A stretch of DNA of 64,000 bases from Microbacterium sp. Root53 (GCF_001426925.1 NZ_LMFR01000024.1:1-64000); one strand, 5' to 3'. Shown: positions 15,465-24,709, counted from the stretch's first letter. The notes: generated by a model from the sequence alone, not told the origin. Made by a program: numbers and translations.

Positions 15465-17540
15465 TCAGTCGACGAGGTGGGGGAGCGCGGCCTTCAGCTC
15501 CGCGAGCCACGCTCGGGCGTTGCCGTCCGAGGGGGCGCGCCAGTCGCCGCGCGGCGAGAGCGAGCCCGACGGCGCGACCTTCGGTCCGTTCGGGATCGCG
15601 GAGCGCTTGAACTGCGAGAAGCCGAAGAAGCGCTTCAGGAACACCTGCTCCCACTTCACGATCGTCTCGAGGTCGTACGCGTAGCGATCCTCGGCGGGGA
15701 AGCCGGGAGGCCAGGCGCCGGCATCCGGATCCGACCACGCATGCATCGCGAGGAATGCGATCTTCGAGGGCCGGTAGCCGAAGCGCAGGATGTGGTGGAG
15801 CGTGAAGTCGTGCAGCGCGTACGGGCCGATCGTGCTCTCGGTCGACTGGACCTGGCCGTCCTGCCCCGCGGGCACGAGCTCGGGGCTGATCTCGGTGTCC
15901 AGCACCGACTGCAGCACCTCGGCCTCGTGCTCCGAGACGCCCTGCTCGTCGCCGTGCGCGATGACCCAGCGGATCAGGTGCTGGATCAGCGTCTTGGGAA
16001 CGCCCACGTTGACCGCGTAGTGGCTCATGTGGTCGCCGACGCCGTACGTGGCCCAGCCGAGCGACAGCTCCGACAGGTCGGACGTGCCCACCACGATGCC
16101 GCCGTGGTGGTTCGCGAGGCGGAACAGGTAGTCGGTGCGCAGGCCCGCCTGGACGTTCTCGAACGTGACGTCGTAGACCGGCTCGCCCTTCGCGAAGGGG
16201 TGGCCCATCTGGCCGAGCATCTCGGTCGCGGCCGGGCGGATGTCGATCGTCTCGATCGAGGCGCCCACCGACTCGGCGAGCTTGATCGCGTTCGACTTGG
16301 TGTGGTCGCTCGTCGCGAAGCCCGGCATCGTGTAGGCGAGGATGTCGCTGCGCGGCCGGCCCATCCGATCCATGGCGCGCGCGATCACGAGCAGCGCGTG
16401 CGTCGAGTCGAGGCCGCCGCTCACGCCGATCACGGGCTTGGGGTCGCCGATCGCGCGCATGCGCTGCATCAGGCCCGCGACCTGGATGTTGAAGGCCTCG
16501 TAGCAGTCCTGCGCGAGGCGGGCGGGGTCGTCCGGCACGAACGGGAAGCGGTCGAGGTGGCGCTTCAGCCCCACGTCGCCGGTCGGCGGGTTCAGCGCGA
16601 ACCGGATCGTGCGGAAGTCGGGCTCGCCCTCGGTCGCCGCGAACACGGTGCGGCGGTTGTCGTCGAACGTGCCCTGGCGCAGGCGGTCCTGGCGCAGGCG
16701 GTCGAGGTCCACGTCCGCGATCGAGTGCCGCGGCCCGTCGGGGAAGCGCTCGGTCTCGGCCAGCAGGTTGCCGCCCTCGTAGATCATGGTCTGGCCGTCC
16801 CACGACACGTCGTTGGTCGACTCGCCCATGCCGGCCGCGGCATACGCATACGCGGCCAGGCAGCGCAGCGACTGCGACTTGCAGAGGTCCTTGCGGTCCT
16901 CGGCGCGCGCGATCGTGATCGGGCTGCCCGAGAGGTTCAGCAGCACGGTCGCGCCGGCCAGTGCGGCGGTCGCCGACGGCGGGATCGGCACCCACACGTC
17001 CTCGCACACCTCGGCGTGGATGGTCAGGCCCGGCACGTCCTCGGCGTCGAACAGCAGGTCGGGCCCGAAGGGCGCCTCGGTGCCGGCGACGGCGATCGTG
17101 CCGCGCTGGTCGTCGCCCGGCGCGTACCACCGCCGCTCGTAGAACTCGCGGTAGGTGGGCAGGTACGACTTCGGCGCGACGCCGAGGACCTTCCCGCGGT
17201 GGATGATCACCGCGCAGTTGAAGATGCGGCTGCCGCGCGCGAGCGGAGCGCCCACCACCAGCACCGGCATCAGGTCGGCCGACTCGGCCGCGATCCGCGC
17301 GATCGCCGCGTCGACCGCGTCGAGCAGCGCATCCTGCATCACCAGGTCGTCGATCGCATACCCCGACAGGCACAGCTCGGGGAACACCGCGACCGCGACC
17401 GCCTCCTCGTGGCACTCGCGCGCCGACGCGAGCACGTGATCCGCGTTCGTCGCCGGATCCGCGATCGCGAGGGGGATCGTGCACGCCGCGATGCGCGCGA
17501 ACCCGTGCCGGTAGGCGCTGGCGAAGTCGAAGTCGGTCAC
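15465..17540 (-). CDS. nadE: Glutamine-dependent NAD(+) synthetase
   Basis: This protein has 691 residues from GTG 17540; the frame extends to 17630 but that part is repeat-derived. The N-terminal nitrilase-type glutaminase has VFPELCLSGYAIDDL (catalytic Glu), a lysine in HRGKVLGVAPKSYLP, and the nucleophile Cys in HAEVCEDVWVP. The C-terminal synthetase domain has the P-loop GVSGGLDSTHAL and the GTSDLSELSLGW motif. It converts deamido-NAD to NAD, using ammonia channelled from glutamine. Length matches the two-domain actinobacterial enzyme. Confidence 0.96.
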   Translation of the reverse strand: MTDFDFASAYRHGFARIAACTIPLAIADPATNADHVLASARECHEEAVAVAVFPELCLSGYAIDDLVMQDALLDAVDAAIARIAAESADLMPVLVVGAPLARGSRIFNCAVIIHRGKVLGVAPKSYLPTYREFYERRWYAPGDDQRGTIAVAGTEAPFGPDLLFDAEDVPGLTIHAEVCEDVWVPIPPSATAALAGATVLLNLSGSPITIARAEDRKDLCKSQSLRCLAAYAYAAAGMGESTNDVSWDGQTMIYEGGNLLAETERFPDGPRHSIADVDLDRLRQDRLRQGTFDDNRRTVFAATEGEPDFRTIRFALNPPTGDVGLKRHLDRFPFVPDDPARLAQDCYEAFNIQVAGLMQRMRAIGDPKPVIGVSGGLDSTHALLVIARAMDRMGRPRSDILAYTMPGFATSDHTKSNAIKLAESVGASIETIDIRPAATEMLGQMGHPFAKGEPVYDVTFENVQAGLRTDYLFRLANHHGGIVVGTSDLSELSLGWATYGVGDHMSHYAVNVGVPKTLIQHLIRWVIAHGDEQGVSEHEAEVLQSVLDTEISPELVPAGQDGQVQSTESTIGPYALHDFTLHHILRFGYRPSKIAFLAMHAWSDPDAGAWPPGFPAEDRYAYDLETIVKWEQVFLKRFFGFSQFKRSAIPNGPKVAPSGSLSPRGDWRAPSDGNARAWLAELKAALPHLVD

Positions 17541-17596
17541 GCGTCCAGTCTGGCACGCGGGGTCGGAGGGGGTTCGTGCCGCGAGAGGCACGGGCC

Positions 17597-17686
17597 GTTT
17601 CGACTCCCTCGCTGGCGCTCGGTCGCTCAACGAGCAAGGGGTGGCGCAGCCCCGTGGTGGTTGAGCGAGCGAAGCGAGTCGAAACC
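17597..17686. repeat. REP-like repeat pair in inverted orientation (cluster D)
   Basis: GTTTCGACTCCCTCGCTGGC with a CTCAACGAGC end (17597-17635) faces GGTTGAGCGAGCGAAGCGAG ending GTCGAAACC (17656-17686). The pair lies between the start of nadE and the start of the nuclease/helicase gene. Confidence 0.85.
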
Positions 17687-17761
17687 CCTGAAGCCTCGCG
17701 GTCAGAGCAAGCGCCGCGCCGACGCCCAGGCGGTGTCCGAGGCCCGGGCTAGCCTCGGAAC

Positions 17762-20700
17762 GTGCGATACATCCCCTCCGAGAGCTCCACGGCCGGCGTC
17801 CTGACGGCGCCGCGGGTCGTGTGGAGCGCCAGCGACCTGAAGCTCGCCGCCGAGTGCGAGTTCGCGTGGCTGCGCAAGCTCGACGCGAAGCTCGGGCGCG
17901 TGCCCGAGGTCGAGGAGCCCGAGGACGAGATGCTCGAGCGCGCCGCCCGCCTCGGAGACGTGCACGAGGCGCGGGTGCTCGAGGCGTATCGCGCGGAGTT
18001 CGGCGCCGGTGTCCTCGAGATCGCGGCGACGCGGTCGGCCGACGACGACGGGATGGCCGCGGCGGTCGACGACACGCTCGCGGCCCTGGCGGATCCGGAT
18101 GCGCGGATCGTGTTCCAGGCCGCCTTCTCCACGGACGAGTTCGTCGGGTTCGCCGACTTCCTCAAGCGCGAGGACGACGGCCGCTGGCGCGTGCAGGACT
18201 CCAAGCTCGCGCGGCGGGCCAAGGTCACGGCCCTCATGCAGCTGGCCGCGTACGTCGATCAGCTCGACCGGCTCGGCATCCCGCGCTCCGACGAGGTGGA
18301 CCTGCTGCTCGGCGACGGCACGACCAGCACGCACGCCGTGTCCGACCTGATGCCGCTCTTCCGCGTCCGCCGCGCGCGGCTGCGCGCGCTGATCGCCGAC
18401 CGGCGGCTCGACCTGGGCGCGGCGGGGGAGGCGATCGCGTGGGCCGACCCGCGCGGCGAGCTGGGCGTCGTCGCGTGCGGGCGCTGCGCCACCTGCGAGC
18501 AGGAGGTCGTCGGGACGCGCGACGTGCTGCTCGTCGCCGGAATGCGCCCGGTGCAGCGCGAGCGGCTGCGCGCCGCCGGCATCCGCACGATCGACGACCT
18601 CGCGGCCGCCGCCGCGCCGCCGCAGGGGATGAACCCCGACGTGTTCGCGGGCCTGCGCACCCAGGCGCGCCTGCAGATCACCAGCCCGGCGGGCGTTCCG
18701 GGTCCCTCCGGGGAGACGCCGGATGCCGCACCCGCGTACGAGGTGGTGCTGCCGGAGGCGCTCGCGACCATGCCGCGCCCCGACCTGGGCGACATCTTCT
18801 TCGACTTCGAGGGCGACCCGCTCTACAGCGAGCCCGGCGCGCACGGCGCCGAATGGGGCATCGACTACCTGTTCGGTTGGATCGACATGCAGGAGCAGTA
18901 CACGCCGCTCTGGGCCCACGACCTCGCGAGCGAGCGCGAGGCGCTCGAGAGGTTCTGCGACTTCGTCGCGGCGCGGCGCGCGGCGCATCCGCACATGCAC
19001 ATCTACCACTACGCGCCGTACGAGCCCACGCACCTGGCGGCCATGGCCGCGCGGCACGGCGTGCGCGAGGCCGACGTCGACCGGATGCTGCGCGACGAGC
19101 TGTTCGTCGACCTGTACCCGATCGTGCGCCGCGCCCTGCGCGTGGGCTCGCGGTCGTACTCGATCAAGAAGCTCGAGCCGCTCTACATGGGCGACGAGGT
19201 GCGCACCCAGGACGTCAAGGAGGGCGGCGACTCGATCCTCCGCTACGTCGAGGCGCGCGAGCTCCTCGCCGCGGGCGACGCGGCGGCCGCGCAGCTGATC
19301 CTCGACGACCTCGCCGACTACAACCGCTACGACTGCGTCTCGACCCGGCGCCTGCGCGACTGGCTGGTCGAGCGCGCCCGCGAGAGCCGCGTGCTGCCCG
19401 CCCGGCCCGACGAGCACGAGGCGTTCGCGTACGAGCCGTCGCAGCTCGCCCTGGCGCTCACCGCGCGGGCCGCGGAGCTCGGGACCGAACACCCGGATGC
19501 GCAGGCCCTCCGGCTGGCCGCCGCCGCGATCGACTACTACCCGCGCGAGCGCAAGAGCTTCTGGCAGGGGCACTTCCAGCGCCTGCGCGAGCCGCTGCCG
19601 CTGTGGGCGGACACGCGCGACGTGATCGCGGTGGACCCCGCCCGCAGCCGCGTGCTGCACGACTGGCACGTGCCGGAGGGCGGCCGCGCCACCCGCCGTG
19701 TGGTCGAACTGCGCGGTGACCTGGCCCCGGGCACGCGACTGAAGGAGGGCGTGCAGCCCTTCCTGCTCTACCCGCGACCCGCGCCGTTCGAGGCCGAGGC
19801 GTCGTCGCGCTGGATCCACGTCGGCCGCAGCGCCGAAGTGCTCGCCGAGCTCGAAGACGGCGTCGTGATCGCCGAGGGCTCGATCGGCGGCGCGACGTGG
19901 GACGAGCTGCCGATCGCCGTCACCCCGGCCGCGCCGCCGCAGGCCGGCAACCAGCAGAAGTCGATCGACGCGTGGGCCGAGACCCTCGCCATGGGAGCCG
20001 AGCTCCCCACGGATCCCGCGACCGACATCCTGCGCCGTCGTCCGCCACGCACCCGGTCGGGCGCGCTTCCGGCGTCGGAGGGCGACGACGTCGCGGCGAT
20101 CGTCGCGGCCGTGCGTGACCTCGATCGCAGCTACCTCGCGGTGCAGGGCCCGCCCGGCACGGGCAAGACCTACGTCGGGTCGCACGTGATCGCGCGGCTC
20201 GTGAACGAGCACGGCTTCAAGGTCGGCGTCGTGGCGCAGTCCCACGCGGTGGTCGAGAACATGCTCGACCGGGTCGTCGCCGCGGGCGTGCCGGCGGCGC
20301 GGGTCGCCAAGGCGCCCAAGTCCGGCGCCGGCGCGACGCCGGAGCCGAGCTTCACGATCATCCCCAAGAACGGCGTCGCCGCGTTCACCGCCGAGCGCCC
20401 GGACGGGCACGTGATCGGCGGCACCGCCTGGGACTTCGCGCACGAGGGCCGCGTGCCGCGCGGCAGCCTCGACCTGCTGGTGATCGACGAGGCCGGTCAG
20501 TTCTCGCTCGCCTCGACGATCGCCGTCTCGCTCGCGTCCCCGCGCCTGCTGCTGCTCGGGGATCCGCAGCAGCTGCCGCAGGTCAGCCAGGGCACGCACC
20601 CGGAGCCCGTCGACACGTCGGCGCTCGGCTGGGTGATGGACGGCGCTCAGGTCATCCCGGCCACCCACGGGTACTTCCTCGCGCGCTCGTGGCGCATGCA

Positions 20701-21301
20701 TCCGGCGGTCTCGGCCGCCGTGTCGGGGCTGTCGTACGCGGGACGTCTCGCGTCGCACGAGCCGGCCGCGCTGCGCCGCATCGACGGCGTCGAGCCCGGC
20801 CTGCACGTCGTACCGGTGCGGCACCACGGCAACGCGACCGAGTCGCCCGAGGAGGCCGCCGAGGTCGTGCGGATCCTGCGCGAGGTGCTGGGGCGCGCGT
20901 TCACCGACATCCGGATCGGCGACGGCGGCACGGGGGAGCCGTGCCCGCCGCGGCCGCTCACGCAGGCCGACGTGATCGTCGTCGCGCCCTACAACGCGCA
21001 GCAGCAGTGCGTCGAGCGCGCGCTCGCCGAGGCGGGGTTCCCAGATGTCCGGGTCGGGACGGTCGACCGGTTCCAGGGGCAGGAGGCGGCGGTGTCGATC
21101 GTCACGCTCGCCGCGTCGAGCGGTCGCGACGCGCCCCGCGGCAGCGACTTCCTGCTGCTGCAGAACCGCCTCAACGTGGCGGTCTCGCGCGCGATGGTCG
21201 CGGCGTACCTGATCCACTCGCCCGCGCTGCTGGACGAGCTGCCCCGCACACCCGAGGGCGTCGCCCGGATGAGCGCCTTCGCGCGGCTGGTCGGGGCGTA
21301 G
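17762..21301 (+). CDS. TM0106-family RecB-like nuclease fused to superfamily I helicase
   Basis: This 1179-residue multidomain protein starts at GTG 17762. The N-terminal RecB-like nuclease region has VGFADFLKRE and WRVQDSKLARRAKVTALMQL, equivalent to the D...D-x-K active site. A Cys cluster CGRCATCEQE and a helix-hairpin region (LRAAGIRTIDDLAA) follow. Residues 340-550 form a predicted DEDD/RNase H-like exonuclease domain with DIFFDFEGDPLY. The C-terminal third is an SF1 helicase with Walker A GPPGTGKT at about 796, Walker B LLVIDEAGQF at about 904 and VDRFQGQEA at about 1100. It probably processes DNA or RNA:DNA ends; the exact role is unknown. It stands alone and converges on upp. Confidence 0.88.
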   Translation: MRYIPSESSTAGVLTAPRVVWSASDLKLAAECEFAWLRKLDAKLGRVPEVEEPEDEMLERAARLGDVHEARVLEAYRAEFGAGVLEIAATRSADDDGMAAAVDDTLAALADPDARIVFQAAFSTDEFVGFADFLKREDDGRWRVQDSKLARRAKVTALMQLAAYVDQLDRLGIPRSDEVDLLLGDGTTSTHAVSDLMPLFRVRRARLRALIADRRLDLGAAGEAIAWADPRGELGVVACGRCATCEQEVVGTRDVLLVAGMRPVQRERLRAAGIRTIDDLAAAAAPPQGMNPDVFAGLRTQARLQITSPAGVPGPSGETPDAAPAYEVVLPEALATMPRPDLGDIFFDFEGDPLYSEPGAHGAEWGIDYLFGWIDMQEQYTPLWAHDLASEREALERFCDFVAARRAAHPHMHIYHYAPYEPTHLAAMAARHGVREADVDRMLRDELFVDLYPIVRRALRVGSRSYSIKKLEPLYMGDEVRTQDVKEGGDSILRYVEARELLAAGDAAAAQLILDDLADYNRYDCVSTRRLRDWLVERARESRVLPARPDEHEAFAYEPSQLALALTARAAELGTEHPDAQALRLAAAAIDYYPRERKSFWQGHFQRLREPLPLWADTRDVIAVDPARSRVLHDWHVPEGGRATRRVVELRGDLAPGTRLKEGVQPFLLYPRPAPFEAEASSRWIHVGRSAEVLAELEDGVVIAEGSIGGATWDELPIAVTPAAPPQAGNQQKSIDAWAETLAMGAELPTDPATDILRRRPPRTRSGALPASEGDDVAAIVAAVRDLDRSYLAVQGPPGTGKTYVGSHVIARLVNEHGFKVGVVAQSHAVVENMLDRVVAAGVPAARVAKAPKSGAGATPEPSFTIIPKNGVAAFTAERPDGHVIGGTAWDFAHEGRVPRGSLDLLVIDEAGQFSLASTIAVSLASPRLLLLGDPQQLPQVSQGTHPEPVDTSALGWVMDGAQVIPATHGYFLARSWRMHPAVSAAVSGLSYAGRLASHEPAALRRIDGVEPGLHVVPVRHHGNATESPEEAAEVVRILREVLGRAFTDIRIGDGGTGEPCPPRPLTQADVIVVAPYNAQQQCVERALAEAGFPDVRVGTVDRFQGQEAAVSIVTLAASSGRDAPRGSDFLLLQNRLNVAVSRAMVAAYLIHSPALLDELPRTPEGVARMSAFARLVGA

Positions 21302-21322
21302 CCGGGGCGGCGGCGCCTGCGC

Positions 21323-21955
21323 TCAGACGGTGCCGTAGAGGCGGTCGCCCGCGTCACCGAGGCCGGGCACGATGTAGCCCTTCTCGTTGAGGCGCTCGTC
21401 GAGCGCACCCAGCACGAGCGTGACGTCGCGGCCGTCGACCTGCTTCTCGATCGCGGCGATGCCCTCGGGGGAGCCGAGGATGCAGACCGCCGTCACATCC
21501 TGCGCGCCGCGCTGGAACAGGAAGTCGATCGCGGCGCCCAGCGACCCACCGGTCGCGAGCATCGGGTCGAGCACGAAGCACTGCCGGTCGCTCAGGTCGT
21601 CGGGCAGGCGCTCGGCGTAGGTCATGGGCTCGAGGGTCTCCTCGTTGCGCGCCATGCCGAGGAAGCCGACCTCGGCGGTGGGCAGCAGCTTCACCATGCC
21701 CTCGAGCATGCCGAGGCCCGCGCGCAGGATCGGCACGACGAGCGGCCGCGGGTCGCTGATCTTCACGCCGGTCGTGGTGGTCACGGGCGTCTCGATCTCG
21801 AACGGCTCGACGCGGACGTTGCGCGTCGCCTCGTACGCGAGGAGCGTGACGAGCTCCTCCGTCAGCTGGCGGAACACCGGCGACGGGGTGCGCTTGTCGC
21901 GGAGCACCGTGAGCTTGTGGGTGATGAGCGGGTGGTCGGCGACGTGCAGGCGCAT
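21323..21955 (-). CDS. upp: Uracil phosphoribosyltransferase
   Basis: This 210-residue protein shows all Upp signatures: [39 protein letters not shown], the PRPP-binding loop [17 protein letters not shown], and the uracil-binding C-terminal [17 protein letters not shown]. It salvages uracil to UMP with PRPP. Length is standard. It is divergent from tadA with 66 bp between starts. Confidence 0.98.
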   Translation of the reverse strand: MRLHVADHPLITHKLTVLRDKRTPSPVFRQLTEELVTLLAYEATRNVRVEPFEIETPVTTTTGVKISDPRPLVVPILRAGLGMLEGMVKLLPTAEVGFLGMARNEETLEPMTYAERLPDDLSDRQCFVLDPMLATGGSLGAAIDFLFQRGAQDVTAVCILGSPEGIAAIEKQVDGRDVTLVLGALDERLNEKGYIVPGLGDAGDRLYGTV

Positions 21956-22021
21956 GAGAACAGGCTACCGGCCGCGCGTCTCGCTCTCCGAGAGAACGCC
22001 CGGCGGCCGTAGGCTCGTGAC

Positions 22022-22483
22022 GTGATCCCGGACGACCGCGACGCCGACGCGATGAGGCGCGCCCTCGCGCTCGCGGCCGAGGCGTCGGCGGCGGGGGAGG
22101 TGCCCGTCGGTGCGGTCGTGCTCGACGAGGACGGCGCGGTGCTCGGCGAGGGGCGCAACCGGCGCGAGCTCGACCACGACCCGTCGGCGCACGCCGAGAT
22201 CGTCGCGATGCGCGAGGCCGCCCGGCGGATCGGCTCGTGGAACCTCGAGGGGTGCACGCTCGTGGTCACCCTCGAGCCGTGCGTCATGTGCGCGGGCGCG
22301 CTTCTGCAGGCCCGCGTCTCGCGGCTCGTGTTCGGCGCGTGGGACGAGAAGGCCGGCGCCGCCGGATCCATGTACGACGTCGTGCGCGACCGGCGCCTAC
22401 CGTACCGCGCCGAGGTCGTCGGCGGCGTGCGCGAGGACGACGCCCAGGCGCTGCTGCGCGCCTTCTTCGAGGCGCGGCGCTGA
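22022..22483 (+). CDS. tadA: tRNA-specific adenosine deaminase
   Basis: This 153-residue protein starts at GTG 22022. It carries AHAEIVAMREA with His57 and Glu59, then EPCVMCAGALLQAR with Cys87 and Cys90, the zinc site of TadA. RNRRELDHDPSAHAE and the downstream GAWDEKAGAAGSMYDVV fit TadA, not cytidine deaminase. It converts A34 to inosine in the tRNA-Arg(ACG) anticodon. A short hairpin follows the stop. Confidence 0.95.
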   Translation: MIPDDRDADAMRRALALAAEASAAGEVPVGAVVLDEDGAVLGEGRNRRELDHDPSAHAEIVAMREAARRIGSWNLEGCTLVVTLEPCVMCAGALLQARVSRLVFGAWDEKAGAAGSMYDVVRDRRLPYRAEVVGGVREDDAQALLRAFFEARR

Positions 22484-22500
22484 CGCGGCGCGAAGCCGCG
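22484..22500 (+). terminator. Short hairpin after tadA
   Basis: CGCGGC and GCCGCG arms flank a 5-nt loop directly after the tadA stop. There is no T-tract, so intrinsic termination would be weak. Confidence 0.35.
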
Positions 22501-22533
22501 GGAGGCGCGGCGATCCGGCCTCCCGCCCCCCCT

Positions 22534-22611
22534 CATAACACGTGTCATGAGCGGCGACACGCGATCTTGGCGCCAGGATCGCGTGTGCTCGCTGACAACA
22601 CGTGTTGTGAG
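22534..22611. repeat. Nested palindromic element
   Basis: A near-perfect 30-bp palindrome sits at 22557-22586 (arms ACACGCGATC / GATCGCGTGT around TGGCGCCA, one mismatch pair). It is flanked by two ACACGTGT-centred sites, ATAACACGTGTCAT (22535-22548) and ACAACACGTGTTGT (22596-22609, a perfect 14-bp palindrome). No gene is present. It looks like a designed or mobile palindromic unit, not a simple terminator. Confidence 0.7.
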
Positions 22612-22682
22612 GGGCAGAGGGTGTGAGGGGCAGAGGGGTAGCGTGAGGCCATGCTGATCGCCGTCCTGTGCACGGTCTCCGG

Positions 22683-23353
22683 ATGACCCCTGTCGCCGTG
22701 CTCGCCGGCGCGAGCGGCTTCATCGGCACGGCCCTGCGCGACGCGCTCGCGGACGAGGGCTATGAGATCCGGACGATCGGGCGATCCGGGCCCGTCCGCT
22801 GGGGCGACACGGCGGCGATCCGCGCCGCGGTCGACGGCGCCGACCTGCTCGTCAACCTCGCGGGGAAGTCGGTGAACTGCCGCTACACCGACCGCAACCG
22901 CGCCGAGATCCTGCGCTCGCGCGTCGAGACCACGCGCGAGCTGCGGGACGCGGTCGCCGCTGCCGCGCACCCTCCCCGGGTGTGGATGAACGCCAGCACC
23001 GCCACGATCTACCGGCACGCCATGGACCGCCCGCAGACCGAGAGCGACGGCGAGCTCGGGACCGGCTTCTCGGTGGATGTCGCGCGCGGATGGGAGCGCG
23101 AGCCGTGAACCTCGCTTCGCCGGCGCCCAGCGACAACCGGACCCTGATGGCGAGGCTGCGCCGCGCCGTCGGGGCGCCGATCGGGCTGCCCGCATGGCGG
23201 TTCATGCTGGAGCCCGCGATGTGGTTGCTCCGGACCGAGCCCGAGCTGGTGCTCAAGAGCCGGTGGGTCATGCCGGAGCGGCTCGAGGCCGTTGGGTACC
23301 GGTTCGCGTGGCCGGAGCTCGAGCCCGCGCTGCGCGACGTCGCGGGCGGCTGA
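22683..23353 (+). pseudogene. TIGR01777-family NAD-dependent epimerase, internally deleted
   Basis: The first part (ATG 22683 to the TGA at 23106-23108) encodes the N-terminal half: VLAGASGFIGTALRDALADE, GADLLVNLAGKSVNCRYTD, WMNASTATIYRHA, stopping after RGWERE. The C-terminal part resumes at once in another frame (23105-23353): VNLASPAPSDNRTLM, APIGLPAWRFMLEPAMWLLR, ELVLKSRWVMPERLEAVGY. In intact TIGR01777 proteins about 110 residues lie between these parts, including the substrate strand and the H-rich segment before VNL. An internal deletion with a frame change at about 23103 therefore destroyed the gene. The product is presumably inactive. Confidence 0.85.
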
Positions 23354-23373
23354 GTCCGGGGGAGGCTTCGGGC

Positions 23374-23405
23374 GTTTCGACTCGCTTCGCTCGCTCAACG
23401 AGCAC
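23374..23405. repeat. REP-like repeat, single copy (cluster E)
   Basis: A single unit of the GTTTCGACTCGCTTCGCTCG...CTCAACGAGCAC form lies between the broken epimerase and the DUF503 gene. Confidence 0.85.
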
Positions 23406-23427
23406 GGGTACAGCGACCGGTGGGGGC

Positions 23428-23721
23428 TCAGTCTTCGCTGGAGGCGAGGCCGCGGTGTGCCGACAGGAGCGTGACCTCGGGGCGCTCGGCCATGAGCCGC
23501 TCGGCGCCGTCCAGCACGTCGCGCACGTGCGAGGGCGAGGTGCCGACCACGGAGACGCCGATGGACGCGCGCCTGTGCAGGTCGTGCGCGCCGACCTCGG
23601 CCGCGGCGGCCTCGGTGCGGCGGCTCAGCTCGGCGACGATCGGGCGGATGACCGACCGCTTCTCCTTGAGCGAGTGGACGTCGCCGAGCAGCAGATCGAA
23701 CTCGATCCAGCCGATCCACAT
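23428..23721 (-). CDS. DUF503 (YlxP-like) protein
   Basis: This 97-residue protein has the family signature MWIGWIEFDLLLGDVHSLKEKRSVIRPIV..., with an alternating strand/helix ferredoxin-like layout and GVSVVGTSPSHVRDVLD near the middle. DUF503/YlxP proteins are small and cytoplasmic; in many bacteria they neighbour rbfA and infB. The function is not firmly established, and here it is away from that operon. It lies 16 bp downstream of the CDF transporter and is probably cotranscribed with it. Confidence 0.85.
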   Translation of the reverse strand: MWIGWIEFDLLLGDVHSLKEKRSVIRPIVAELSRRTEAAAAEVGAHDLHRRASIGVSVVGTSPSHVRDVLDGAERLMAERPEVTLLSAHRGLASSED

Positions 23722-23737
23722 GGCGACCCCTCCGGGG

Positions 23738-24709
23738 TCAGTCCGAGGACTTGAGGACGACCGCCTCGGTCGACAGCTGCTGCTGCCCAGCCGGGCGGAA
23801 CACTTCCGGCTCCAGGTAGATCACGCGCGCGAACGGGACCTCGCGGCGGATGCGCGCCTCGACCGAGTTGATGTCGGCGGCGACGTCGCCCAGCGGCTTG
23901 TCGTGGGGGACCCCGACCTTGGCGGCGACCAGCAGCTCCTCCGGGCCGATGTAGAGGGTCTTGATGTGGATGAGCTTCTCCACCTCCGGGCCCTTCTCGA
24001 TGGCCGCGATGATGCGGTTGAGGTCGGCCTCGGTCGCGCCCTCGCCCACCAGGAGGCTCTTGGTCTCGATGCCGACCACGATCGCGATCAGGATCAGCAG
24101 CACGCCGATGAAGAGGGTGCCGAGCGCGTCCCAGAACGGGTTTCCGGTGATCACCGTCAGGGTGACGCCGAACAGCGCGAAGATCAGGCCGACGAGCGCG
24201 CCGATGTCCTCGAGCAGCACGACCGGCAGCTCGGGAGCCTTCGCGTGCCGGATGAACGACACCCACGACTGGCCCTTCTCGCGCACGGCGTTGCTCTCGA
24301 CGACCGCGGTGCGCAGCGAGAACGACTCGAGCATGATCGCGACCACCAGGATCACGATCGGCAGCCACCACCACTGCTCGCTCAGCTCGTGGGGGTGCGT
24401 GAGCTTCTCGACGCCCTCGTAGATCGAGAACAGACCGCCGATCGAGAACAGGATGATGCCGACGATGAACGCGAACACGTAGCGCTCCCGGCCGTAGCCG
24501 AACGGGTGCTCGAGCGTCGCCGCGCGCTTCGCGCGTCGGCCGCCGAGGAGGAGCAGCAGCTGGTTGCTCGAGTCGGCGACCGAGTGCACCGCCTCGGCGA
24601 GCATCGATGCCGAGCCCGACAGGAGCCATCCGATGAACTTCGCGATCGCGATGCCCATATTGGCGAGGAACGCCGCGATGATGGCCTTGCTGCCGCCGTG
24701 TGCACTCAT
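23738..24709 (-). CDS. Cation diffusion facilitator transporter
   Basis: This protein has 323 residues from ATG 24709 (MSAHGGSKAIIAAF). The CDF pattern is an early helix with FIGWLLSGSASMLAEAVHSVADSSNQLLLLLG, carrying the S-x3-AE-x2-HS-x2-D metal site, then FGYGRERYVFAF, further helices, and a cytoplasmic C-terminal domain (VEKLIHIKTLYIGPEELLVAAKV). It likely exports Zn, Co, Mn or Fe using proton antiport; the ion cannot be told. It precedes a DUF503 gene on the same strand and is divergent from proC. Confidence 0.93.
   Translation of the reverse strand: MSAHGGSKAIIAAFLANMGIAIAKFIGWLLSGSASMLAEAVHSVADSSNQLLLLLGGRRAKRAATLEHPFGYGRERYVFAFIVGIILFSIGGLFSIYEGVEKLTHPHELSEQWWWLPIVILVVAIMLESFSLRTAVVESNAVREKGQSWVSFIRHAKAPELPVVLLEDIGALVGLIFALFGVTLTVITGNPFWDALGTLFIGVLLILIAIVVGIETKSLLVGEGATEADLNRIIAAIEKGPEVEKLIHIKTLYIGPEELLVAAKVGVPHDKPLGDVAADINSVEARIRREVPFARVIYLEPEVFRPAGQQQLSTEAVVLKSSD

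Noticed and set aside
17541..17630. N-terminal extension of nadE
   Set aside because: The extra 30 residues come from the REP-like repeat (SDRAPARESKRPV), and NadE families start at the GTG at 17540.
17702..21217. 1171-codon minus-strand open frame opposite the nuclease/helicase gene
   Set aside because: It has low-complexity Arg/Asp/His-rich content and no domain, and the plus-strand frame has clear helicase motifs.
22557..22586. 30-bp palindrome considered as an integration attachment site
   Set aside because: No integrase, tRNA gene or duplicated copy at a second position in the window supports this.
22982..23353. Separate 123-residue gene
   Set aside because: Only its last 82 residues match a family, and they are the displaced C-terminus of the broken TIGR01777 epimerase. 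The upstream part is an out-of-frame reading.
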